Origin: Micropruina glycogenica
GTDB taxonomy: Bacteria; Actinomycetota; Actinomycetes; Propionibacteriales; Propionibacteriaceae
NCBI RefSeq assembly: GCF_039524395.1
Contig: NZ_BAAAGO010000008.1
Reading direction: 5' to 3' (one strand)
Length of the DNA stretch: 64,000 nucleotides
Numbering within the stretch: position 1 is the first letter of the stretch; each line of letters begins with the position of its first letter. Shown piece by piece: positions 7,618 through 15,504 of this stretch. The notes below the pieces were generated by a model. That model searched no databases. It saw only the letters and a list, made by a program, of their open reading frames with translations, and was not told the DNA's origin. The translations under genes and the position numbers were made by a program.

Positions 7618-8649
7618 ATGCCCAGTGGTGCCGGTCGAGGACGACCCACGCGCGGCCCGTCCATCGCCGACGTCGCGCGGCTGGCCGGCGTGTCGGCCCA
7701 GACCGTCTCACGGGTGTCGACCGGTGCCGACCCGGTGCGCGACGACACCCGCGACCGGGTGCTGGCGGCGATGCACCAACTGGGCTACTCGCCCAACCGC
7801 GCCGCACGGGCGCTGCGCAACGGCAGGTTCGGCACCATCGGGCTGCTCGCGCACCGGTTCGGACGCACCGGCGAGGCGCTGACCACCGAGGCGGTCGTCG
7901 AGGCTGCGGCCGAACACGGACTGTCGGTCACCCTCTTGGACGTGCACACCCCCGAACCCGATAGCTGGAAGGACGCCGCCCACACGCTGTCGCAGCAATC
8001 CATCGACGGCCTGGTGATCATTCCCTCCCAACAGGCCACGCCCGACTCGCTCGTGCTGCCCGCCGGCCTGGCCGTCGCGGTGTCGGACTCGCGGCTGCTC
8101 GGTCACTACCCCTCGGTGGTGGCCGACCAGATACAGGGCAGCGAGTTGGCCGTCGAGCACCTGCTGGGCCTGGGGCACCACACCATCCACCACATCGCCG
8201 GGCCGGCCGACTCAGAGCCGGCACTGGTGCGCGCCAGCACCTGGGAGCAGCGGCTTCGGCGCGCGGGCATTCGTCCACCGCAGGTCGTTCGGGGCGACTG
8301 GAGCGCCCGCTCGGGGTACGCGGCCGGGCAGCAGCTGGTGGGCGACGACAGCATCACCGCCGTGTACTGCGCCAACGACGAGATGGCGTTCGGGTTGATT
8401 CGCGCGCTGCACGAGCACCGCATACGGGTGCCGCAGGACGTGTCGGTGGTCGGCTTCGACGACATCGCCCTGAGTGGGTACTCGTCGCCACCGCTGACCA
8501 CCGTTCGGCAGGACTTTCACCAGATCGGACGCGAGCTCGTGCGGCTCGTGCTGGCGCAACTCGGTGCCGAGAAGCTGCCGCGCTCGGGGCCGGTGCTGAT
8601 ACCGACCGAGTTGATCGTGCGCGAGACGACGGCCCCACCGGGCCGGTGA
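7618..8649 (+). CDS. LacI-family transcriptional regulator
   Basis: A 343-residue repressor. The N-terminal helix-turn-helix reads PSIADVARLAGVSAQTVSRV, with a hinge helix at NRAARALRNGRFGTIGLL, followed by a periplasmic-binding-protein-like sensor domain ending in DVSVVGFDDIALSGYSSPPL. The ATG at 7618 is preferred because it places the HTH about 13 residues in, as is normal. The gene is divergent from lacZ and separated by two palindromic sites, so it probably controls lacZ in response to a galactoside or derived sugar. The start of the SWEET-like pair downstream suggests sugar import may be part of the same response. Confidence 0.9.
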   Translation: MPSGAGRGRPTRGPSIADVARLAGVSAQTVSRVSTGADPVRDDTRDRVLAAMHQLGYSPNRAARALRNGRFGTIGLLAHRFGRTGEALTTEAVVEAAAEHGLSVTLLDVHTPEPDSWKDAAHTLSQQSIDGLVIIPSQQATPDSLVLPAGLAVAVSDSRLLGHYPSVVADQIQGSELAVEHLLGLGHHTIHHIAGPADSEPALVRASTWEQRLRRAGIRPPQVVRGDWSARSGYAAGQQLVGDDSITAVYCANDEMAFGLIRALHEHRIRVPQDVSVVGFDDIALSGYSSPPLTTVRQDFHQIGRELVRLVLAQLGAEKLPRSGPVLIPTELIVRETTAPPGR

Positions 8650-8719
8650 GCGACGCAACAATGGTGCCCGAACCTCCGACGCCGACGTGGAGCCGGTTGC
8701 TGTTCTCTGGAGCGATGAC

Positions 8720-9349
8720 GTGACGACTGCTCAACTCGTGGGCTGGCTGGCCACCTTCGTCGGCGCGGTGGTCGGTTTTCCGCAACTGTGGCGGCTGGTG
8801 CGCACCCGCAACGTCGAGGGCCTGTCGCTGGTCGCGTGGCAGTGGATCCTGGTCATGAACGTGGTCTGGTTCGCCCACGGGGTGCGCATCGACCAGCCGC
8901 CGCAGTTGGTGGTGAACTCGATCGGGGCGTGCGCCACGGTGCCGATTCTGGTGCTGCTGTCGCGCGCGGTCGGCCGCCGGCTCTGGCAGGTGGTGCTGCC
9001 CAGTCTCGTGGCGGCGGCGGTGATCATCGCGATCGATCACTTTCTGGGGTCCGCCGCCTTCGGCCTGGCGGCCATCGTGCCCGGTATCGGCTCGACGGTC
9101 GGGCAGACGATCGAGCTGGTCAGGGCGCCACACGTGCGCGGCCTGTCGGCGCTGTTCATGGTGCTCGCCTTCGTCAACCAGGCACTCTGGACCACCTGGG
9201 CCTTCTTGATCGGTGATCCCGGCTCGGTGATCACCGCTGTCACGATGAGCCTGCTCACCGGCGCGAACCTGGTTTGGTACGGGGCTCGCCGGCTGGGGTT
9301 GAGGGCGTTCTTCAGCCCCACCGAGACCTCCATCGCGCGGCTGGACTGA
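8720..9349 (+). CDS. SWEET-like two-repeat (PQ-loop) membrane protein, copy 1
   Basis: A roughly 209-residue protein with about seven hydrophobic segments. The first half has a clear PQ-loop (VGFPQLWRLVRTRNVEGLS) and the second half a related GQTIELVRAPHVRGLS, where the PQ proline is lost. Bacterial SemiSWEET sugar transporters usually have a single three-helix repeat, so a two-repeat form is unusual. The GTG at 8720 follows CTGGAGCGATGA and aligns with the start of the second copy; a GTG at 8687 is also possible. Position beside lacI and lacZ suggests a role in sugar movement; that is inference. Confidence 0.75.
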   Translation: MTTAQLVGWLATFVGAVVGFPQLWRLVRTRNVEGLSLVAWQWILVMNVVWFAHGVRIDQPPQLVVNSIGACATVPILVLLSRAVGRRLWQVVLPSLVAAAVIIAIDHFLGSAAFGLAAIVPGIGSTVGQTIELVRAPHVRGLSALFMVLAFVNQALWTTWAFLIGDPGSVITAVTMSLLTGANLVWYGARRLGLRAFFSPTETSIARLD

Positions 9350-9361
9350 GCCCCGTCCCGA

Positions 9362-9566
9362 TGAAACAACTGGCAACGAGTGGTGGTTCGTCGCCGACAG
9401 CGACAGCATGACACTGGCGGACGACCATCCTTGGCCGGCCGAAGTTGTTTCAGGTTTCAAACACTGACCCCGGCGCGGGTGACGAGCAGAACTCTGCCAC
9501 AATGATCATCGACGGTTCTTCGCCTGTTGAAGTCGTCCTTCACCGCCGTCGACGGTGTGTTTGAAA
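9362..9566. promoter_or_regulatory. Structured leader between the SWEET-like genes
   Basis: Two inverted pairs occupy this gap. tgaaacaac (9362-9370) pairs with gttgtttca (9444-9452), enclosing further imperfectly complementary bases. ttcaaacac (about 9456-9464) pairs with gtgtttgaa (about 9557-9565), the second arm lying just before the AAGGAG site of copy 2. A regulatory RNA fold is possible, but no known riboswitch is recognised. Confidence 0.35.
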
Positions 9567-9592
9567 TCTCAATCGCAAGGAGTCTGTTCGCC

Positions 9593-10246
9593 GTGTCGTG
9601 GGTCGAGATCATCGGCTGGTCGGCCACCGCCGTGGGGGCTCTGCTGGGCTTTCCGCAACTGTTTCGCCTGCTGCGCACCCGCAACGTCGCAGGCCTGTCG
9701 CTGCTCGCCTGGCAGGCGGTGCTGGTGCTCAACGTGATCTGGTTCACCCACGGCGTGCGCATCGGGCAGGGCCCGCAGATCGTCACCAACTCGGTGGCGC
9801 TGGCCAGCACGTTGCCGTTGCTGGTGCTGCTGGCCCGAGCAACCCGACGTTCGCTGTTCGCGGTGGTGGCGCCGTCCCTGGTCGCGGCGGCGGTAATCAT
9901 CGCGGTCGACTTCACGCTCGGCTCGCTCGCCTTCGGCCTGGTCGCGACCATTCCCGGCCTGATGAGCAGCAGCGGTCAGAGCGTCGAACTCGTCCGCGCC
10001 CGGCGGGTGGACGGCGTCGCCCCGGTCTTTCTGGCGCTCGCGTGGGTGAACCAGTGCCTCTGGCTGACCTGGGCGCTGCTGGTGCACGACCCAGGCACCA
10101 TCGTGGCCTGCTCGATCACCCTGACGATCACGGCGTTCAACCTGATCTGGTTCATTCTGCGCCGGTTGGGCCTGCGGGCGCTGTTCGTGCGGGCGTCCGA
10201 CGAGCCCGTACTGCCGTGCACCGAGCCTGCGCTCGCGCGCAGTTGA
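9593..10246 (+). CDS. SWEET-like two-repeat (PQ-loop) membrane protein, copy 2
   Basis: A 217-residue paralogue of the preceding gene, clearly similar along its whole length (LLGFPQLFRLLRTRNVAGLS against VVGFPQLWRLVRTRNVEGLS; SGQSVELVRARRVDGVA in the second half). About seven membrane helices are predicted by eye. The GTG at 9593 sits 10 bases after AAGGAG and makes both proteins begin at the same aligned position; upstream codons from 9527 lack a ribosome site. The tandem duplication suggests either dosage or divergent substrates. No substrate can be assigned from sequence. Confidence 0.75.
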   Translation: MSWVEIIGWSATAVGALLGFPQLFRLLRTRNVAGLSLLAWQAVLVLNVIWFTHGVRIGQGPQIVTNSVALASTLPLLVLLARATRRSLFAVVAPSLVAAAVIIAVDFTLGSLAFGLVATIPGLMSSSGQSVELVRARRVDGVAPVFLALAWVNQCLWLTWALLVHDPGTIVACSITLTITAFNLIWFILRRLGLRALFVRASDEPVLPCTEPALARS

Positions 10247-10282
10247 GCGTCGAGACCTCTCGATCACGCGCCCTCCGACTCC

Positions 10283-10532
10283 CGTCATCCCGGCGACGGC
10301 CGGGATCTCCCAACGGCACCCGATCCGACTGCCCGTCATCCCGGCGAGGGCCGGGATCTTCGGACCGCACCCGACAGAGGTTTCACGACAAAGATTCCGG
10401 CAAACGCCGGAATCACCACTCAGCCCGCAATCCCGGCGCACGCGGGGATCTCCCAACCGCACTCGACAGCGGCCTCACGACAGAGATTCCGGCATACGCC
10501 CGAGTGACGACTCAGCCCGTCATCCCGGCCGC
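10283..10532. repeat. Family B REP-like cluster
   Basis: At least six degenerate units in about 250 bases: cgtcatcccggcgacggccgg (10283), cgtcatcccggcgagggccgg (about 10334), attccggcaaacgccggaat (about 10397), aatcccggcgcacgcgggg (about 10432), attccggcatacgcccg (about 10485) and cgtcatcccggccgcgg (about 10518). Spacing is irregular, spacers are not unique and the orientation alternates, so this is a REP/BIME-type cluster and not CRISPR. It fills most of the gap between convergent genes. Confidence 0.75.
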
Positions 10533-10568
10533 GGTGCGTTCCGTCGCAACCCGCCGTGCGACTCGTCG

Positions 10569-10635
10569 GATTACGTCCGATGTGAGGGGCACCACCGCTC
10601 GCCGAGGCGCCAGCCCCCTCACATCGGACGTAATC
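10569..10635. terminator. Long inverted repeat between convergent genes
   Basis: gattacgtccgatgtgagg and its extension occupy 10569-10589 and pair perfectly over 21 bases with 10615-10635, around a 25-base loop. It lies at the 3' ends of the SWEET-like and winged-helix genes, so a bidirectional terminator is likely. No U-tract is evident. Confidence 0.6.
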
Positions 10636-10665
10636 TCGCGAAGCCTCGCACCTGCCAAGCTCGAA

Positions 10666-11316
10666 TCAGCGCGAGACCGGCTGCTCGTCGGTACCGCGGG
10701 CAATGCCCAGCGTGGCCAGCAGGTCTTCGTGCAGTTGAATCCAGACCAGCTGGCACGAGGCGCGGTCGGGGCCGTCCAGCCATTCGTGTCCGCCGAGCCG
10801 CACCCGGTGCAGGGCCTCGCGATGCAGCCGTCCGTACCCCTTCATGCGGGGCAGCGCGCCGCTCAGCAGGGCGTCCACCTGCTGCAACGCGTTGTCGAGC
10901 CGTTCGAGTTCGAGCAGCACCGCGACGTCCCAGTCTGCGTCGGTGTGATCGTTGGCGGCCAGCCGGTCCCAGCGCGTGGGCCGCACCTGCCAGTTGGTGC
11001 AGGCCACCCCATGGGGGCCGTTGAGGCTCAGGAACAGCCGGTGCGCCTCGGCCACGGCGGCCCGCCCGCCGACCGCGTCGAGTTCGGCGGCCAGTTGCCG
11101 CTCGTTCTCGGCCCGGCCGCGCTCGGTCATCGACCACGTCTCACCGAAGAACTCGTGCCGGCGAACCCAGCCGTAAGCCTGCGCGTCCAGCAGGTGCTCG
11201 GCAACAACTGCAGCCCGTAACCCGAACCGGTCGGCCACCTGCGCCGTCGACGGGGCGCCCAGCACCCGCACGCCGTGCAGGCTCAACAGCGCCGGGTCGG
11301 ACGCACCCCCGCTCAC
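10666..11316 (-). CDS. Winged-helix regulator-like protein
   Basis: About 216 residues. An N-terminal winged helix-turn-helix is suggested by DPALLSLHGVRVLGAPSTAQVADRFG, AAVVAEHLLDAQAYGWVRRHE and WSMTERGRAENERQLAAELD. The C-terminal 120 residues are not recognised. The GTG at 11316 overlaps the TGA of the upstream aldo/keto reductase (GTGA), which fixes the start and implies translational coupling. The protein could regulate its operon partner, but no operator-like repeat was seen. Confidence 0.65.
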   Translation of the reverse strand: MSGGASDPALLSLHGVRVLGAPSTAQVADRFGLRAAVVAEHLLDAQAYGWVRRHEFFGETWSMTERGRAENERQLAAELDAVGGRAAVAEAHRLFLSLNGPHGVACTNWQVRPTRWDRLAANDHTDADWDVAVLLELERLDNALQQVDALLSGALPRMKGYGRLHREALHRVRLGGHEWLDGPDRASCQLVWIQLHEDLLATLGIARGTDEQPVSR

Positions 11317-12269
11317 GCGAACGTCGTGTACGAGAAGGCGGACGAGTGCCGCAGCTCGGCCAGGTCGGCCACATCGTGCTCGGACGGCTGCCACAACCCC
11401 GCCTCGACGTTGGCCACCACCTGCTCGGGCCGGGTGACGCCGCAGATCACGCTGCCGACCGCCGGCTGCGCAGCCAGACCGCCGACGGCCAGGGTGAGCA
11501 ACGAGATGGCGCGGGCGTCGGCGAAGGCCTGCAACGCCTCGATGCGGCCCCAGTCGGCATTCTCGAGCCGCTTCGCCTGGGCTTCGAGCCGCGACCCCGC
11601 CGGCGCCGCCTCGCCGCGGCGGTACTTGCCGGTGAGCAGTCCGTAGGCCAGCGGAAAGTAGGGCAGCAGGCCGATGCCGAACCGCTCACAGGCAGGCACC
11701 AGCTCGTCCTCGGCGGCCCGGTTGTACAGCGAGTACTCGTTCTGCGCCGAGACGAACCGGTGGTAGCCCGCAGTTCGGGCCACCCAGTCGGCGTCGGCCA
11801 CCTGCCACGCGCTGAGGTTCGACGACCCGAGGTAGCGCACCTTGCCCTCGGTGACCAGGTCGCTCATCGCGTCGAGGGTCTCGTCGATGGGCGTGATCGG
11901 GTCGGGCCGGTGCAACTGGTACAGGTCGATGTAGTCGGTGCCCAGCCGGCGCAGGCTGGCCTCGACGGCGCGGCGCACGTACCGCCTCGAGCCGTGCGCC
12001 CCGAAGTGCTCGGCGTCGTGATCGCCCATGCCGAACTTGGTGGCCACCAGCACGCTCTCGCGTCGCGTGCCCAGGGCTCGTCCGAGTAGTTCTTCGCTGG
12101 CGCCGTCGCCATAAGAGTCGGCGGTGTCGAACAGCGTGATGCCCTGCTCGATCGCGGCGTCCACCACGGCTTTGGTCTGGTCTTCGTCGATGCGGGCGCC
12201 GAAGGCGTTGCAGCCGACGCCCACCACCGACACCATCAGGCCGCTGTCTCCGAGAGGGTTGTAGCGCAT
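11313..12269 (-). CDS. Aldo/keto reductase
   Basis: A 318-residue TIM-barrel oxidoreductase of the YajO/Tas-like AKR group. The tetrad is visible: Asp and Tyr in ITLFDTADSYGDGASEELLG, Lys in VLVATKFGMG and His in DYIDLYQLHRPDP. The nicotinamide-binding strand appears at GKVRYLGSSNLSAW, and CGVTRPEQVVANV binds the cofactor phosphate in relatives. It is the first gene of a two-gene operon with the winged-helix protein. Substrate unknown. Confidence 0.88.
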   Translation of the reverse strand: MRYNPLGDSGLMVSVVGVGCNAFGARIDEDQTKAVVDAAIEQGITLFDTADSYGDGASEELLGRALGTRRESVLVATKFGMGDHDAEHFGAHGSRRYVRRAVEASLRRLGTDYIDLYQLHRPDPITPIDETLDAMSDLVTEGKVRYLGSSNLSAWQVADADWVARTAGYHRFVSAQNEYSLYNRAAEDELVPACERFGIGLLPYFPLAYGLLTGKYRRGEAAPAGSRLEAQAKRLENADWGRIEALQAFADARAISLLTLAVGGLAAQPAVGSVICGVTRPEQVVANVEAGLWQPSEHDVADLAELRHSSAFSYTTFA

Positions 12270-12504
12270 GCCTCGAACCTACCGCCTGCCCGTTTCGCCT
12301 CACGACTCGGCCTTGCCACTAGTGGTGCGTCTCCCACCACAGCCTGTTCGCCACTCAGCGTAAGGAGCGAAGGGTGAGCCCAACCAGTGTCGTCCGGGCC
12401 GAGCCGCGGCGTGAGGCTCACCAGGCGGGCGAGCCGGGCTGAGGGCTCTCGACTGTTCCGAGTCACACTAAACTGAGGCTGCCACCCCCGTCGAAGGATC
12501 ACCG

Positions 12505-13155
12505 ATGATCGGGTTCGTCACCGCGCACCGCGTGCGCACCGTGCTGCTGGCGGGCCTGGCCGGCCTGGTTGTCCTGTGCGGCTGCGCCACCGCCGTGCCC
12601 GGCGTGACGCCCAGCGCGTCCGACCCGTCGAACAGCCCGACGCCCAGCGCGTCCACGCCCATCACGTCACGTGCGATCGCGGCCCTGATGCTCGATCACC
12701 TGCCCGCCGGCTACTCCTCGGCCAGGCCCGCGTGGGTGTACGACGATTCGCCCACGGGTTTCGTGGGCGCCGAGTTGCGGTACCGACCGTCCGAGGGAAC
12801 CGACGGCGACCTGGTGCGGGTGAGCCTGTGGTCGAGGGACGATCCGATGACCTGCGGCAGCCGCGAGCACTGCGTGGAACTGCCCGGCGCGAACGGCGAC
12901 CGGGTGTTTCTGGCCTGGGAACTCCAGGAGCCCGAAGAAGACCCCGGGCTGTTCTCGGTGTGGGTCAACCGGCCGGGCGAGGTGGTGTACGGCCTGGTGG
13001 CCGGGCCGGTGCTCAAGACCGACCCCCGCTCGCTGACCACAGGCACGACCGTCGAGCTGCTGCGCTCGGTGATCACCGACGAGCGGCTGCGGCTGCTCAC
13101 CACGGCCGACGTGGTGGCGGCGGGTGAGCAGGTGCAGCGCTGGAAGAAGCAGTAG
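12505..13155 (+). CDS. Putative lipoprotein, unknown function
   Basis: A 216-residue exported protein. Residues 1-26 form a signal peptide ending in a lipobox-like VVLCGC, with Cys26 or the preceding Cys24 the likely lipidated residue. A Ser/Thr/Pro-rich linker (residues 30-55) follows, then a compact domain with two cysteines (MTCGSREHC) that could form a disulfide. No family is recognised. The gene is flanked by an upstream gap of about 235 bases holding only weak promoter-like sequence (TCACACTAAACT). Confidence 0.75.
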   Translation: MIGFVTAHRVRTVLLAGLAGLVVLCGCATAVPGVTPSASDPSNSPTPSASTPITSRAIAALMLDHLPAGYSSARPAWVYDDSPTGFVGAELRYRPSEGTDGDLVRVSLWSRDDPMTCGSREHCVELPGANGDRVFLAWELQEPEEDPGLFSVWVNRPGEVVYGLVAGPVLKTDPRSLTTGTTVELLRSVITDERLRLLTTADVVAAGEQVQRWKKQ

Positions 13156-13177
13156 TTCGTCATCGTTTGCGCCGTCT

Positions 13178-13245
13178 TGGTTGAGCTGGTCGAACCCATT
13201 GAGCGTGTCGAAAACCCTGACCGCCGTGGGTCTCGTCCGGTCGAC
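13178..13245. repeat. Family A repeat
   Basis: A single copy (ttggttgagctggtcgaaccc) is followed by a related half unit (ttgagcgtgtcgaaaaccc). It lies between the lipoprotein and CPBP genes. Confidence 0.6.
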
Positions 13246-13307
13246 CAGCGGGTAGGCGCCCGACCGGGTGGGGTGATCGCCGACCAGGGGTAAGTAGGCT
13301 GGCGTGC

Positions 13308-14027
13308 GTGCCGCTGTTCACCGAGTTGGGGTCGTTCTTTCGAGCGAGCCTGCTCGACCCCGCCCACGAGCGCGCGGCCGAAGACCCACGGGTTTTGCGC
13401 CGGCGACGCCTCGTGGTGGCCCTCACGCTGGTGCTCGGTGGGGCCGCACTCGGCCTGGCCCTGGCCATCAGGCCCGGTGACCCGTGGTTCTACCCGGCCA
13501 CGCTGGGCGTCGCGGCGTTGTGGGTGCTGGGGGCGGTGGCGTCCGGCCCCCTGCATCTTGGCCGGGCCCGCACGCGGGCCGGCGGGCAGAGCTCGTCGGT
13601 GCTGCAGGCGCTGATTCTGGGCGGCATGCTGCTGGCGGTGTTTCTGGCCGGCGCCGTCGTGGTGGGCCGCATCGACTGGCTGCGCGGGCCCGTCGACGCC
13701 CTGTTGGCGCACGCCCGGTTCGGGTCGCTGCCCATCGTGGCGGCCATCACCGCGGTCAACGGAGTGGCCGAGGAGCTGTTCTTTCGCGGGGCCCTGTTCG
13801 CAGCCATCACGCGACGCTGGCGGGTGGTCGGCTCGGCGGCCCTGTACGCGCTGGCCACGGTAGCCACGGGGGTGCCGCTGCTGGTGCTGGCAGCCACCGC
13901 GCTCGGGCTGCTCACCGGGCTGCAGCGCCGGGTCACCGGCGGTGTGCTCGGCCCCATCGTCACCCATCTCACCTGGTCACTCGGCATGCTGTTCGCCCTG
14001 CCGTGGGCCCTCGACCTCTGGAGCTGA
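13308..14027 (+). CDS. CPBP-family intramembrane glutamic protease
   Basis: A 239-residue membrane protein with about six hydrophobic segments. The CPBP/Rce1 catalytic motif EELFFRG is present in VNGVAEELFFRGALF, and the third motif histidine is seen in GGVLGPIVTHLTWS. Actinobacterial members cleave or process membrane proteins, but their substrates are mostly unknown. Translation starts at a GTG at 13308. The next gene, an SDR-TspO fusion, begins one base after the stop, so the two are an operon. Confidence 0.85.
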   Translation: MPLFTELGSFFRASLLDPAHERAAEDPRVLRRRRLVVALTLVLGGAALGLALAIRPGDPWFYPATLGVAALWVLGAVASGPLHLGRARTRAGGQSSSVLQALILGGMLLAVFLAGAVVVGRIDWLRGPVDALLAHARFGSLPIVAAITAVNGVAEELFFRGALFAAITRRWRVVGSAALYALATVATGVPLLVLAATALGLLTGLQRRVTGGVLGPIVTHLTWSLGMLFALPWALDLWS

Positions 14028-14028
14028 C

Positions 14029-15420
14029 ATGTCCCTCGTCCTGGTCACCGGAGCCACCGGCTACATAGGGTCGCACCTGGTGCCTCGCCTGCTCGACGGC
14101 GGCTACACCGTGCGGGCGTTGTCGCGCAGCCCCGGCAAGCTGTCCGACGAGTGGCGCGACCGCGTGCAGGTGGCGCAGGGCGACGCCTCCTCTGACGACG
14201 ACGTGCGGGCCGCCCTCGACGGCGTCGACGTGCTGTACTACCTGCTGCACTCGATGGACGGCGGGGGTGACTTCGTGGCCCGCGACCGCGAGTTGGCCAG
14301 GCGGTTCGCCCGCCTCGCCGAGCAGGCCGGGGTGCGCCGCATCGTCTACCTGTCGGGCCTGCACCCCGAGGGCGAGCTGTCGGCACACCTGGGGTCGCGG
14401 GTCGAGGTGGGCGAGATTCTGCTGGCGTCGGGCGTGCCGACCGCCGTGCTGCAGGCGGGTGTGGTGCTGGGCGCCGGGTCGGCCTCGTTCGACATGCTGC
14501 GGCACCTGACCGAGCGGTTGCCGGCCATGGTGGCGCCCAAGTGGCTCGATCGCCGCATTCAGCCGATCGCCGTCGACGACGCGGTGCACTATCTGTTGCG
14601 GGCCGCCGAGCTGCCCGACGAGGTGAACCGCACCTTCGACATCGGCGGACCCGACGTGCTCACCTACCGATCGATGCTGCAGCGTTACGCCGAGTTGGCG
14701 GGCCTGCGGCCACGGTTCATCGCGACCGTTCCGGTGCTCACCCCCGGCCTGGCCAGCCACTGGGTGGGGTTCGTCACGCCGATCAAAGCGGGCATCGCCC
14801 GGCCGTTGGTGGGCAGCCTGATGCACGACGCGGTGCGGCACGAGTTCGACGCCGAGGCTGTATTGGGCGAGCCGCAGGGCGGGGCGGCGGTTTTCGACGA
14901 CGCCATCAAGGCCGCCCTCGGCGACATCGACGCCAAGCTGTGGGGCCGCACCCTGAGCATGACGTCAGCTGCGGTGGCTGCGACCGCCGTCGTCGGCGGG
15001 TTGTTCACCGACCCGAACAGCCGCTGGTACCGCACCCTCAGCAAGCCGCCGTTTCAACCGCCAGGGGCCGTGTTCGGCCCGGTGTGGTCACTGCTCTACG
15101 GTCTGATCGCCGTGTCGTCGGCGGCCACCATCGCTGATTCGCGCGAGCGGGGCGACGACGAAGTGGCCGATGCCTTCGAACGGGCCCTGGCCGCCAACCT
15201 GGCGCTGAACACGGCATGGAGCGGGGTGTTCTTTCGCGCGCACGCGCTGGTTCCCTCAACCGTGGTGGCGGGGGTGTTGGCGCTCAGCAGCGCCGACCTG
15301 ACCCGCCGTGCGGCGAAGACGGGGTGGGGCAAGGCGGCAGCCCTGGGCGTGTACACCGCGTGGTGCGGTTTCGCCACGGTACTCAGTGGCGCCGTGGCAC
15401 GCCGCAACCGCAAGCGCTGA
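14029..15420 (+). CDS. SDR (NmrA-like) - TspO/MBR fusion protein
   Basis: A 463-residue two-domain protein. Residues 1 to about 300 form an NAD(P)-binding atypical SDR domain, starting with VTGATGYIGSHLVPRLLDGG and containing GVRRIVYLSGLHPEG. Residues about 310-463 match TspO/MBR membrane proteins: FTDPNSRWYRTLSKPPFQPP, FGPVWSLLYGLIAV and LALNTAWSGVFF, with about five helices. TspO proteins bind tetrapyrroles and affect photooxidative and redox responses, so a cytosolic NAD(P)H-binding partner fused in cis suggests a redox link. The ATG at 14029 lies one base after the CPBP stop. Confidence 0.85.
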   Translation: MSLVLVTGATGYIGSHLVPRLLDGGYTVRALSRSPGKLSDEWRDRVQVAQGDASSDDDVRAALDGVDVLYYLLHSMDGGGDFVARDRELARRFARLAEQAGVRRIVYLSGLHPEGELSAHLGSRVEVGEILLASGVPTAVLQAGVVLGAGSASFDMLRHLTERLPAMVAPKWLDRRIQPIAVDDAVHYLLRAAELPDEVNRTFDIGGPDVLTYRSMLQRYAELAGLRPRFIATVPVLTPGLASHWVGFVTPIKAGIARPLVGSLMHDAVRHEFDAEAVLGEPQGGAAVFDDAIKAALGDIDAKLWGRTLSMTSAAVAATAVVGGLFTDPNSRWYRTLSKPPFQPPGAVFGPVWSLLYGLIAVSSAATIADSRERGDDEVADAFERALAANLALNTAWSGVFFRAHALVPSTVVAGVLALSSADLTRRAAKTGWGKAAALGVYTAWCGFATVLSGAVARRNRKR

Positions 15421-15423
15421 GCA

Positions 15424-15499
15424 GACGAAAGGTGAGCGCCAGTGAAGCAACGGGCGGCGTGTCGCGCCCAGTCCGGGTCACTGGCGCGCACCTTTCGTC
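15424..15499. repeat. Long palindrome, left flank of AbiEi-like/DUF559 gene
   Basis: gacgaaaggtgagcgccagt (within 15424-15445) pairs at 21 of 22 positions with 15478-15499 across a 32-base loop. It lies between convergent genes and may act as a terminator. Its arms are nearly identical to those of the palindrome at 16411-16486 on the other side of the AbiEi-like gene. Confidence 0.7.
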
Positions 15500-15504
15500 A
15501 ATCG

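Noticed and set aside
10283..10532. Possible CRISPR array
   Set aside because: Irregular spacing, alternating orientation and self-palindromic units fit REP clusters.
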